Assembly: GCF_029931775.1 (NCBI RefSeq)
Contig: NC_079318.1
Coordinates: 59,932,659 to 59,996,658 of the forward strand
Source: Euleptes europaea
Taxonomy: Eukaryota; Chordata; Lepidosauria; Squamata; Sphaerodactylidae
Direction: 5' to 3'
Length of the DNA: 64,000 nucleotides
Translations under genes and position numbers: made by a program
Shown: one piece after another, positions 48,690 to 59,271 of the stretch
Layout: each line of letters begins with the position of its first letter
Numbering within the stretch: position 1 is the stretch's first letter
Notes under the pieces: generated by a model
What the model was told of the DNA's origin: nothing
The model's input: only the letters and a program-made list of their open reading frames with translations
Databases searched by the model: none

Positions 48690-50030
48690 AATCAATCAAT
48701 CTTTATTAAAAACAGTCATAGACCAGCACAGCGCTTCATAATTTACCATTAAAACCTTTCGTGTTACGCTCTACCCACAGGTTAATACAAATAGTAAAAC
48801 AGTTGTTTGTACTCTTTGCAAATTATATAAACTACCCATTAAAATTATTGACATGCCGGTGTTCTCAACAGCGTCTGACTAATTCTACAGGCCGCTGCAC
48901 AAAATCTAGCCGTTCCTAATGTAACCTGTGGGTTTTCATCTATAAGCAACATTTTAGTATGCTCCTGACCTGAATGGCTGGAATGCCGACTAAGCCAGGG
49001 GGAGATAAACTTAGAACAAACCTCTTGATATAATGGACAGCACAGTAGATCGTGCTCTGTTGTTTCAATTTCCTTTAAAGCACAGGGACATACTCTATCC
49101 TTCAAGGGAACCTTTCTGTATCTCCCATCCACAACCTGCGAGGGGAGAGCTTGGAATCTGGCAAGGGTGAATGCTTTCCCATATCTAAAGATCTCTAATT
49201 GGGAGAGGTAGGCGGCAGGAGAGGCTACATATCTGGACTGTTCTGCTGACAGGAAAGTTGGTGCCTTCTCTAGATCTTTTTGGCGCTCCATATCCAGTAT
49301 CCTTTGTTTTATAGCTTGCCTCACCTGATCATATCCCATTTCCAGGGCTGATTGAGGGGGAAAGCCCATTTCAGCCAACTTGCCTCTGACTGCCTTCAGC
49401 AATGTAGACTGGTAATTATCTAAAAGAATCAAGGGAGTTAGACCTTGAGGTTTTAGGTTTAACTTAAGCCAGAGATAGATCAATGCAAGACATGCCCTAG
49501 CCTCTACTTTGATCTTGCCAGTCTCCAGGCGCACACAAATCCTGTCCACTATGCCCCCAACCTCACTATCTTTCTGCCCCTCTCGGCAAGCATGCAGGCT
49601 AGGCTTGCCAAGTGCCCAGTGGTGGCGGGTAAAATCCCGCCAATCCACCGGGCTGCCCACTGGCCAGCTGATGGCTGGAGGGCACTGCGGGCACACGTCA
49701 CTTTCAGGTAAACCCGAAAGTGACACAAACACTCTGGGAATTGCAAAGAAAACTCTATGGAAACCATAGAGTTTTGCCCGAGATCGCTAGAGTGTCCACG
49801 TCGCTTCCGGGTAAACCCGGAAGTGTCGTGGAAGCATTGCGTGGGGCGCGTGCACGTTCGGCCCGCTACAGCCATGCCCCAGAAAGCTCCCGCCGGTGGA
49901 GCTACGGGGCCTGGCAAGCCTAATGCAGGCAGATGTAGGGGGCATGCCACCCTTGCTCTCCATGCACACTAGCAGCAGGTCTGCAGGTCCTTCCAAAAAG
50001 CAGCAAAATGAGATGGTTTTGTTAGGGGGT
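48690..50030 (-). mobile_element. LINE ORF2 C-terminus and 3' end, interrupted by a MITE
   Basis: The open frame at 48845-49595 includes AFTLARFQALPSQVVDGRY, then VCPCALKEIETTEHDLLCCP, a CxC...H...C reverse-transcriptase zinc-binding segment. The tail has GATTGATTGA repeats (48691-48702). The clade is uncertain (R4-like or another). The element continues past the MITE to about 50030. Confidence 0.75.
49600..49922 (+). mobile_element. hAT-type MITE, 323 bp, exact duplication, in a LINE
   Basis: The ends TAGGCTTGCC and GGCAAGCCTA are flanked by ATGCAGGC at 49592-49599 and 49923-49930. It is internally near-palindromic (aactctatggaaaccatagagtt and paired cttccgggtaaacccggaag). Confidence 0.95.
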
Positions 50031-50433
50031 CATGAAGCAGCAGGCTGATCCTGAGGCTGTGGGTCTGTGAACTGAAGACAGGAGTTAGACATGTCAAAAT
50101 GGAAGGTCTCTGAATTCCCATCTTATCAGATAAATGGAATCACACACACCTTGACTAACATCTTGTTGTTAGTTTGGTCCCTCAGGGGGTTCAGTTAGAC
50201 ATTTGCAGTGTAGCGACTCCTATGAAGCATATTCATAGGGTTGCCAGGTCCCCCTTCTCCACCGGTAGGAGCTTTTCGGAGTGGAGCCTGAGGAGGGCGG
50301 GGTTTGGGAGGGGAGGGACTTCAATGCCATAGAGTCCAATGGCCAAAGCAGCCATTTTCTCCAGGTGAACAAATCTCTATTGGCTAGAGATCAGTTGTAA
50401 TAGCAGGAGATCTCCAGCTAGTACCTGGAGGTT

Positions 50434-50888
50434 CAAACTGCAAAAAAGGCTAGGTACTGTAAAGATAATAACTAAAGAAGAAAAACAGCACCCAAAGACA
50501 AATTGCAAACAAGTAATGCTATATTACGAGTGATATGACAAAATAAAGACAAACATACACAAATATATGTACATTACACCAAAGACCAAAGTATCAAAAC
50601 CTGGTATAAATCTCAACACAACAAGTCACCAAGCAATATAAGGACAGTGCATAAGGCAAGAGCCTTTGGTAAGTTCAAATGGGCAAAAAGCTGTTCCAAG
50701 AAAGCAGTGAAGGCTTGAGTCCAGGATTGATAATGGGAAGATCTTCAGGACGTGCTATCCCGATCAATTTGACACGTTTCGCTTTTGGCTTGGTCAGCCC
50801 AATGCGCAATGTAAATACTTACAAAACCATAGCAGGAGAAAAATATCGAGGACCAGACAGGTTCCAAGCCTATCTCTGAAGCAGATAA
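50434..50888 (-). mobile_element. Penelope-like element tail with 79 bp target duplication
   Basis: A 455 bp insert between two 79 bp copies of the MITE (50355-50433 and 50889-50967). It holds a hammerhead-like core on the minus strand and no coding region. Confidence 0.65.
50776..50797 (-). ncRNA. Hammerhead-ribozyme-like core, slightly off consensus
   Basis: In the minus sense, CTGACCA, AGC-CAAAA-GC, GAAAC. The sixth core base differs from CTGANGA, so it is probably inactive. Confidence 0.4.
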
Positions 50889-50985
50889 TTTTCTCTAGGT
50901 GAACAAATCTCTGTTGGCTAGAGATCAGTTGTAATAGCAGGAGATCTCCAGCTAGTACCTGGAGGTTGGCAACCCTACATGTTCA

Positions 50986-51883
50986 GAAGCTTCCACCAGT
51001 TCTAAACACAGCCACTGGTGTATTCATAACAGGGGACTGCAAATCGGTTAATATCTTGCTGGTGCTTAAAGAACTTCATTGCCTGTTTGTTTCTGAGCAC
51101 AGAATGTGACACCTCTCACTTTTAAAATTCAGAATACAAGACTGGGCTACCTGGTGAACCACCTGCTTCCCTGTGATCCTTGCCATGCCTTAAAATCTTC
51201 TGGAAAGGCTGTGTGTCCCCCGCTCCTCATGACTACTGAATACAAGGCTCAGAATACATTCCCCAGTCGAGTTCTCCTTTAGGCATCAATCAAAATCAGA
51301 TTTATTCGCTCAGGTCTGTAGTGGCATCTGCTCAGTTTTGAGGGCTCGTTGAATGTTGGCTCTCAATTATTGTAACAGATTGTTATTTAATGCAATATAT
51401 CATTTTTAATTTGGGTTGTAAATTCACAGCATGGCAGCTATATTAGGCAGAAAAGTGGGGAATACACGTTTTTAATAAATACAAAAATGAAAAGTACATA
51501 TGGATCCTAAGCAGTTTTGCTGAAAGGAGCGTTTGGGGATGGTTGGGTACTGCAACACTATAAAGGGGGGTGGGGAGGCCAAGTTCTTCTGCCTCCTATG
51601 CATCATCCACTACAAATACAGGAACTTGGTGCTTCAGGGGGAAATCAACAGTTCTTATTGCAATTCTAGCTAGTCACCGACATTGCAACACAGACTATTT
51701 AAACCCCGCTGAAGTCAAGGGGAGCTAAACAACCTAACAACCTTCAGAATGGCAGCCATAATTTTTGCAAATAGTGATGTCCAGGATCAAGTTTAGCTCC
51801 CCTAATTTCAGATTATGGGGTTTTGGATTTCTCAGCAGTAAAGGAAAGAAATACTTTCTGAGCATATGCTCTTTTATTGTTCC
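50986..51883. other. No gene recognised
   Basis: In STPG4 intron 3; nothing supported. Confidence 0.4.
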
Positions 51884-52106
51884 TTTAGAGATTAGAGTGT
51901 TGAACTAGGATCTGGGAGGTATGAAACCTCACTCTGTCGTGGAAGGTCCCTGGATGACCTTGGGCCAGTCACAGTCTCTCAGTCTAACCTACCTCACAGG
52001 GTTGTTGTGAAAATAAAATGGAGGAGAGCAGAATGATGTAGGAACTTTGGGGGCCCATTGAGGAGAAAGGTAGGTATAAAGAAAGGAAATAAATAGATAA
52101 ATCCAT
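51884..52106 (+). repeat. tRNA/CORE SINE with L2-like tail
   Basis: gaccttgggccagtcacagt, cctcacagggttgttgtgaa and a tail aaataaatagataaat. Confidence 0.7.
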
Positions 52107-52564
52107 AATCCTCTTATTTTTACCCATCCTGCACAATTTGGTATCATCTGCAAACTTGACCACTCCATTGTGGACTTCCCAGTTCTAGATCATTTATGAA
52201 CAAATTAAATAGTACCAATCTCAGTGCTGATCCTTTTGGGACCCCACGACTTACATAATTCCATTGCAAGAACTGTCCATTTATTCCTCCATGTACAAGA
52301 GCAGTATACCTCTAATGATCGCATACTGATCAAATGTTTCATGCCCTGCATCTGCCTGTCTGCTATTGAAGGTATAACATTGACTAAGATGGTTTCTAGG
52401 TCTAATCCAACAAGGCAGTTTCTCTAGTTCTCGTAAGTACACAGTCATGAAAACCCATGTTGAATACTACTGGTGGAGCCCCAAACACATGTTGCTGCTA
52501 TGCAGTACTGCTTTACAGTTTACATATTACTATGGAAGTGCCCACACTGTTCATTTACTTTTAC

Positions 52565-52825
52565 CTTATCTTTATACCACGTACTGGTAGGACTTTCCCT
52601 TGGAGTGTTCTTAAAAGAATATGTTGCTGGCCTTTTCTGTGCTAGCTCCACAAATGACGGAGGGATGAATTTGAAGGTATCTGGTAGTGTCAGATCAGGC
52701 ATCTGCTGGAAGAGGGAGAACCTTTTTCTGCCTTCACTTTTAAAATTATATGTTGCTTTCACTGGGTTCAGCTTAGCATCTTCAAGAAAGTCCCGTACTG
52801 AATAAGTCCCAGGGACTGGTGTCGG
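52565..52825 (-). CDS. STPG4: STPG4 exon 3 (largest exon)
   Basis: This 261 bp exon gives 87 residues with no stop, phase 0 at both ends, acceptor tctttctactag and donor AAG|gtaaaa. It begins PTPVPGTY, the first PG repeat, and continues through LNPVKATYNFKSEGRK and KRPATYSFKNTPR. These match human STPG4 LNPVIATYNFKNEGRK and KQVATYSFKDKPR closely. This exon gives the firmest identification of the gene. Confidence 0.93.
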
Positions 52826-52974
52826 CTAGTAGAAAGAGACATAAAATCTAAACATCATTATGCACATGGATTCCAGCTGTCTGGTTCCAACCAAACATCG
52901 CATGTATACAAAATAGTAATTAACATACAGAATTCAACACAGCTAGCTTAGGTGGCACTGGTTTCAAATATTTA

Positions 52975-53990
52975 TTTATTTTAATGTAAAAGAAATTTAT
53001 TAATAGTGCAACATACAGATAACAATTAGTAACATCTATGTATGTGTGTGTTAAGTGCTGTCAAGTTGCTTCCGACTCATGGCGACCCTATGAATCAATG
53101 TCCTCCAAAATGTCCTATCTTTGACAGCCTTGCTCAGGTCTTGCACATTGAGGGCTGTGACTTCCTTTATTGAGTCAATCCATCTCTTGTTGGCTCTTCC
53201 TCTTTTCCTGCTGCCCTCAACTTTTCCTAGCATGACTGTCTTCTCTAGTGACTCTTGCCTTCTCATAATGTAACCAAAATACGATAGCCTCAGTTTAGTC
53301 ATTTTAACTTCTAATCCATGGTATCTGTAACACTCTCCTCCAACACCACATTCCAAAGGAGTAACATCTATATATAGAACTTATTACTTACATTTCTAAT
53401 GATTTACTTCTATACTAAGTTACATTGTGTTACTTTCACAGGACATCTTCATCATGATTTCCTCTACTTTTGGTTAACAGAAGAGTTTCTTATAAAACAT
53501 TTCTCTCTTAAAACTTTTTCTTTTTGCTTTAATTCTCACCTAAGTTTTCAGCCATATTTTTTCTGAAATTCTGATATTGTCTTTTATGTATTTAAGATGT
53601 TAGTTTTGCCTTGACAGCATATTCAGCTAATTTGTTCTTCCATTCTATTCGACTTGAGCATTTATCTTCTTTCCATTTTGCTGCAAATATTATTCTAGCA
53701 GCTGTCATCATATATTTGAATAGTTCATTATACATTTTCAGGATATTACTTGGTAATATATTTAATAACATACTTTTGGAGTCCATCAGAAATTAAATTT
53801 TTAAACTCGTTTGCATTTTTATCGTGGATCTCTGTCCAATATTTTCTCCAGGTAGCTGGAAGCTGGAGTAGACTGAACCATATTAGTTTGCTAGCAAATG
53901 TAATTCTCTTGAAGCATTGCTATTGTGCACTGTTAATGGAAACCATGCAGTTTTCATCAGGCAGGTTGCTTTTCAAGATCCATTGATCCA
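52975..53990 (-). mobile_element. L1-type LINE 3' part with nested BovB
   Basis: The minus strand reads YMMTAARIIFAAKWKED (53592-53786), the L1 ORF2 C-terminus also seen at 31453. A BovB end is inserted in its 3' UTR. Confidence 0.75.
53040..53359 (-). mobile_element. BovB/RTE LINE 3' end, 12 bp duplication
   Basis: The minus strand encodes LSYFGYIMRRQESLEKTVML and HRVAMSRKQLD, the BovB ORF C-terminus. The duplication AGTAACATCTAT is at 53028-53039 and 53360-53371. Confidence 0.92.
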
Positions 53991-54002
53991 TCTGGAACTA
54001 TA

Positions 54003-54655
54003 ATGCCAAGGTGCCAACTTTGCTCTCATATAGAACCTAGCAACACCATCACTGGGCCCAGCAACATCATCTCAGGTTCATTCTCCTGCTCATCTTCTAA
54101 TGTGATTTATGCCATCACATGCCAGCAATGCCCTTCCACCCTCTACATTGGACAAACAGGTAAGTCCCTGCAACAAAGATTACATGGGCATAAGTCTGAC
54201 ATTAGAAGCCACAGCATTGAAAAACCAGTAGGTAAACATTTTAACCTTCCAGGACATTCAATTGCCGACCTGAGAGTAGCAGTTCTCTTACAAATGGATT
54301 TCAAAGGGAGATTAGAAAGAGAGACTGCTAAATACCAACTAATAATGAAGCTCAAGACAATGCATTCTCCTGGATTGAATAGGACCTGAGATTCCTGTCT
54401 CATTACCAATGCTGATTTCTCCACACCTACTAATCCTCTGCATATCACACCTGATCCAGTCGAGCCTGTTAATGTCATTTGCCTGGTATTGACATTAATG
54501 TGCAATAGCCATTGGGTGTCCGAATTCACTCTTCTTTACTTAAGGCTAGATGGGCTCACATTCTAACTGAAGAAGTGAGCTGGGACTCACAAAAGCTCAT
54601 ACCCTGTCAGAAATTTTGTTAGTATTTAAGGTGCTACTAGACCCTTGCTCTTTTC
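54003..54655 (+). mobile_element. Penelope-like element, GIY-YIG endonuclease and tail
   Basis: The 128-residue frame (54003-54389) has a CxxC-type zinc segment (CQLCSHIE), then VIYAITCQQCPSTLYIGQTG and LQQRLHGHKSDI, the GIY-YIG endonuclease of Penelope-like elements. The tail continues with a hammerhead-like core and ggtgctactagacccttgct. No reverse transcriptase is next to it. Confidence 0.85.
54567..54594 (+). ncRNA. Hammerhead-ribozyme-like core
   Basis: CTGAAGA, a 6 bp stem GTGAGC/ACTCAC-like, then AAAA where GAAA is expected. It lies just after the GIY-YIG frame. Confidence 0.5.
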
Positions 54656-54772
54656 TACTAATTACATTGTGTTTCAGTTAGCTGAGATTTGTAAGCACTT
54701 TCCCTCATTGATGGTTACATAACATCTATGTTTCCATCTTTCTATGAATAATTAAATGGCTGTCATACTTAC

Positions 54773-54829
54773 CCTGAGGGATGTCCTCCACCATGACTCT
54801 CTTCCCCTTGAGTCAGGTATTTCTTTCTC
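54773..54829 (-). CDS. STPG4: STPG4 exon 2
   Basis: The 57 bp exon encodes EKEIPDSRGRESWWRTSLR. It matches the human stretch with the EGWWRIALT motif just before the first PG repeat, and the Trp-Trp-Arg residues are conserved. The donor is AGG|gtaagt; the acceptor is ag after a T-rich tract (gtgtttctttgcgttt). Both boundaries are phase 0, so the exon joins exon 3 in frame. It lies between two Penelope-like fragments in STPG4 introns. Confidence 0.8.
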
Positions 54830-55711
54830 CTTATTAAACGCAAAGAAACACAAATTTTATGTTTGGCATACCTAGCTTTGTGGAACTGTCCACTTGGAGT
54901 GAATACAAATTAATGCCTTTTACACATACACATAGGCATATATCTCTGCCAATACAAGCCTTCATTTTATCAGTGCAGCATAAATGCATACACACCCTGA
55001 TGCAAGCAGGGATTTGTTGGGTGCACAGATTTCCTGCGCCCTGCTCATTTCAAGCCTCAAAGGTGTGAGCAGAACGTCACACTGTTCTACAGAGAGAGAT
55101 GCTAGAGGAAGTGTGTTCGTCACTTTAATAAATGAAAACTGCAAACTACAATAGTAAATTGCAAGCTGGGATTCCAGGCTGTGCAGCTTGTTCAACAAAG
55201 TTATGTTGATTTGTCATCTGCTTGGAGTGGTGTAACACGGCACTCTGAACAACACAACACCTTTCCCCCGCCTTTCCCTGCTGGACCACTCTTAGATGGG
55301 CCTGCTCTCTAGAAGCTAGTCTCCTAGATCTTTCTCAGCAGATAGCCATCCCATTAAAAATACATTACTGAAGTAATTCAAGGTGCCAGAGTAGTTTTCT
55401 GGAGTAGTAGGATACCCCTTTTGGAGCATAGCCTTCAAACTTATATAATACTCAAAGTAAGGTGTCAGATCGAAGCATATTGGTCTCTGAATGTCTTAAA
55501 ATTGGGCTAAAAAGTTTTTATTACATCTTGATCAAAGGCTGCCAGGGGACCTCCCTTCAATCGCTTTGTGGACCAAACATGGTCCTCATGCTGCCACCTG
55601 ACCATCACTGGTATCAACTCTAGCCTGAATGCATCCCCAGATCAAACTTGCATATCAAGATAGGCCTTAAAACTCCACATTCAGAAGATGCACACCCTAA
55701 CATATAATCAG
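54830..55711. other. STPG4 intron 1; no feature recognised
   Basis: No other exon or repeat is supported. Confidence 0.4.
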
Positions 55712-55880
55712 AAAAGAGCAAGAGTCCAGTAGCACCTTAAAGAATAGCTTTCGTGAGCCACAGCTGACTTCTTCAGAAAGCTCATACCCTGTCAGAAATT
55801 TTGTTATTGTTCAAGGTGCTACTGGACTCTTGCTCTTTTCTACTGCTATTGACAGACTAACACAGCTACCCATTGTGAAC
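55712..55880. mobile_element. Two Penelope-like tails joined head to head
   Basis: aagagcaagagtccagtagc at the left is mirrored by gctactggactcttgctctt at the right, both from the tail at 54603-54650. The left arm lacks about 25 bp near the joint. Confidence 0.8.
55749..55776 (-). ncRNA. Hammerhead-ribozyme-like core, best match
   Basis: In the minus sense, CTGAAGA, a GTCAGC/GCTCAC stem with one mismatch and loop TGTG, then GAAAGC. All core bases are present. Confidence 0.6.
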
Positions 55881-57261
55881 CAATGTATAATTGTACAACT
55901 AAAAGCTACTGGAACAGTCCTTGGTTTGACAGGGGAAAGTGCACCACTTTCAAAATTTATTTTTTAGAAGTTGATTTGAAGGAGTCAGGCTGTATGGCTA
56001 AGGACAATGAGATGGGCAGCCCAATCCGGGGGGTGAGGGGCAGCTCCACGGCCTCCTCAGAGGCTTCCCTGCCACTGCAGAGGCAAAAACAAAAGTTTAA
56101 AAAATAAAAAAGGGAGAAATCCTACATTGGCTCCAACGGGGCTGCACCATCAAAAAAGGTGGTGCAGCTCCTCCTTCAGGAATGTCCCCCTCCTCCCACG
56201 CAGGCACGGGCTTTCCTTTCCAGGGAGATTTGACTTTCAGTGGGTGATAAGCACCTAATAAACTCCTTTAAGTGTCTCTGAAAATCCGCTCTATGGTGGA
56301 CTTAATGATGCTTCCTAATTTGGAATGAATTCATTTTACAAGAGATTGTTACCCCCTCCCCCACACACACACACACAGCCCAATGAAAGATAAGCATTTT
56401 ACATTTACATTTACATCAGATTGTCTGCTACTTGTCCCCTCACTGCTGGATGCCATGTTCTCCTGTTTTAAGGAACTGAGTGCTTCTGTCAGATGACCGC
56501 AGCACCACAACAGCAGCGGTGACATCACAATGCAGTGTTCTTCCATAGAGAAGGGAGAATGGTATGGCAATCAAAGACATCAGCTTACAGTATTGAAAGT
56601 GGTTTGGAAGAAAGACTGCTGCACGTGGCATATAAACATATCCCTTTTTTGCCTCCATGAGCAGGTTCGCAGAAAGCCTGCATGACTCGCTTGACTGGAG
56701 GCAACAGGAGGATAAAAGGAATATGTCTATATACCACCATTGAAAGGATCTGCTCCAATTCAGCCTATTTAAGCAGAGCTGGTCCTTGTTTTTGGTTACC
56801 AGTCCCTCGTAAATCGCCATCCCTATTTTGTCCCTATTTTTATCTTTTGGTTCTACAAAACGTTAGGAGACTCCAGGCCAAATATCATCCTATAATGGAG
56901 GCTGCTGTTTCCAAATGGAAAGAGATACAGAGGGGTTGGATATGGCCTACATTGGCAATTTCCGCCAATTCCCCCATTCTTCTGAAGAGCCCTCTCATAT
57001 TCCTCAGGGTCCCCTATCCCTCAGAGGAAGCATTTCACAGAGATCAATGGGAAGGGGAGAGGCAGGAAAGGTCCACTCTGCTGATGGGAAATTTAATCTG
57101 GATCCCACCTTCTATGCCCTACTGAAGAACCACTTACTCCAGGGAAGAAACAAGTAGATGCCAGGAAACACATTGGGAAGCTAATGTCACCTCCTGAATT
57201 TCCCCCCACAACAAACTTGTAAGGTAGCTGATGCTGTGAGCCACACTTGTAATGTCCCCAG
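55881..57261. other. No gene recognised
   Basis: The stretch ccatccctattttgtcccta near 56818 resembles 21545 (ccatccctattttattcct), a minor shared repeat. Confidence 0.35.
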
Positions 57262-58440
57262 ATGTTAACTCCTTGCGCAGTATGCCGCTTCAGTTTACCC
57301 ATCAAAGAGGTGAGCGCCTCAAGTTCTAACTTTAAATACACATTACAAAGTTTTACCAATTGTTCTTCTAAAAATATTATTTATGCAATTATTTGCCCGT
57401 GTTTAAAAATGTACATTGGGTCAACGACACGCCCCTTTAGGATCCGAAATAGTGAGCATAGAGCAAGAGTACGCGCTAAAGTCCTCGAAGCACCCCTCAC
57501 TAATCATTACCTGGAGCAAGGACATTCTGATAATGACATCTTATTTTTTGGAAATTGGCAGTATAAACAACGACTATATCATCAGGAGGATATAATTAAA
57601 ATTCTCCACCAACAGGAATTAAGGTACATATATTTGTTCAAAACATTATCCCCTGCAGGACTGAATAATGAGTTTGACATGTCTAGTTTCCTTTAAGGGA
57701 TGGTAATTTGACTCAGCTGTCAAGCACCCATGATATGAGGATTGTGATTTAAGCTTCACCCTCTGTATTCTCTGTACCAGCCTTCAGAGTATGTAAGACA
57801 CGTGTCAGGTCTGCTGGTCTTTTGGGGTAAGTGCACATGGATTATGTTTATGAAATGTAAACTATATTATGATTTGCATCTTCTAGTATTGGGCTGTAAT
57901 ATTTTTGACTGTCTTTTTAGAGGTCTGTGAACCCTGTAAAAATTGTATGAAGCTAATGGCATTTCATTAACAACTGATGAAGCTTACCTGCGAAACGAAC
58001 ACAGATCCGGAAGTGTCGTTTTGTTGATTGGAACCATTCTGCTGGGAACCCTTGGATTTTGCCCTCCAATACGGTGCACGCTATCTACGAGCGCTGAATA
58101 ATTTCATGACAAGTTTTGTTGGAAAATCTTTTTCGGATTCATAAACAACATACCATGTTTTGGTATAATAATTTTGGATTTAGAACTGTGGAAACTATAT
58201 CCTTTATTGTCCTACTCCAGGGACGGATCAGTGACTGAAACTTCCGGTGCGGCAACCGGTTTCCTGATTATTTTGGTGAAGCAACCTTTGTAATATTTGT
58301 GTTCCCTTGGTGGATTTATTTATGTTGGTTAAGATTTAATTCTGTTGAGTTTACAATAGTCTTAGTAAATTTAAATTTATTTCTCTTTGAATCTGAGCCT
58401 GTGCTGTGATTTTACTAAACTATTGTTGTTTCAGCATAAG
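57262..58440 (+). mobile_element. Second Penelope-like element, GIY-YIG domain and tail
   Basis: The 144-residue frame (57262-57696) has CAVC, then IIYAIICPCLKMYIGSTTR and RNSEHRARV, a diverged GIY-YIG domain. The tail with a hammerhead-like core follows to about 58440. The sequence differs enough from 54003 to be another family. Confidence 0.8.
57974..57996 (+). ncRNA. Hammerhead-ribozyme-like core, CTGATGA
   Basis: CTGATGA, AGC-TTACCT-GC, GAAAC. The core is perfect, with a short stem II like 50776. Confidence 0.6.
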
Positions 58441-58462
58441 TAGCAATTTATTAGATTTACAC

Positions 58463-58488
58463 TACCTGGAGGTTGGCAACCCTAGTTA
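58463..58488 (-). mobile_element. hAT-type MITE end fragment
   Basis: acctggaggttggcaaccct is the family terminus only. Confidence 0.7.
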
Positions 58489-59271
58489 TTGCAGATGTGC
58501 TAAAAGAACATATCCACACAACAAACAGAAGCTGTCTTCAAAAAAGTAATCTGGCAGTATATTAACTGCAAATGAACATTGGAGGTAACCAAACAGCCAC
58601 AATATCAGTAATTACATAATTCTGCTGTTGTAGCAAGTTAGTTGGCTCAAATGTCCCTCCTAGCTTTGATTCTACAGAAGGGAGAAGCAAGTATGAAGAT
58701 TAATTCTCCACTCCCCCCCCCCATGAAATCAGCAGTGTAGAGATAGGGAGATGATACATGTGACAAGACTGTGGAGAATGGAAGCATCATGAAATGGATT
58801 GAGCAAGCCCCTACTTTTCTGAGCCAGATAACATACCACAACATGTTCTTCCAAGTGCTTTTTTCCTCAACTTCTTAGATTTTGTAAATACAACTGCAAT
58901 TTGCAAGTAGAGATTTTGTCCCTAATTGCCACTGGAAACCTTCTCATTCCACTTTCCCAAGGAAAGATAGTCAGTTTGTCAGAAATCTCACCTCCCATTG
59001 GGTTGCATCTATGATACATTAGTAGCTGCTGCTTCAAATCTCTGCCCTAGTCTAAGGAAATCTGAAATGTGTGAAGGGAGAAGACTACTTTCCAATGGAA
59101 GTATGGTTTAGAGTTTAATAGTAACAAGTGCATTTTGGATTACATACATACCAATTTTCAGCCATTGAGCCAGTTTCTAAATCATTCACGTGTCACAGTT
59201 TAGGTCCAAGCATGAGTAATTTGTTAGAGGACTGCCCCAACCCTAATGGAAACAAGCTGCAATATTCATAC
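58489..59271. other. STPG4 intron 1; nothing recognised
   Basis: No repeat or exon is supported. Confidence 0.4.

Larger units (their letters stand above)
50236..50977 (-). mobile_element. hAT-type MITE A1 split by a Penelope-like insertion
   Basis: Outer flanks CATATTCA (50228-50235) and CATGTTCA (50978-50985) match at 7 of 8. The MITE body is at 50236-50433 and resumes at 50889-50977, repeating 79 bp. Confidence 0.9.
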
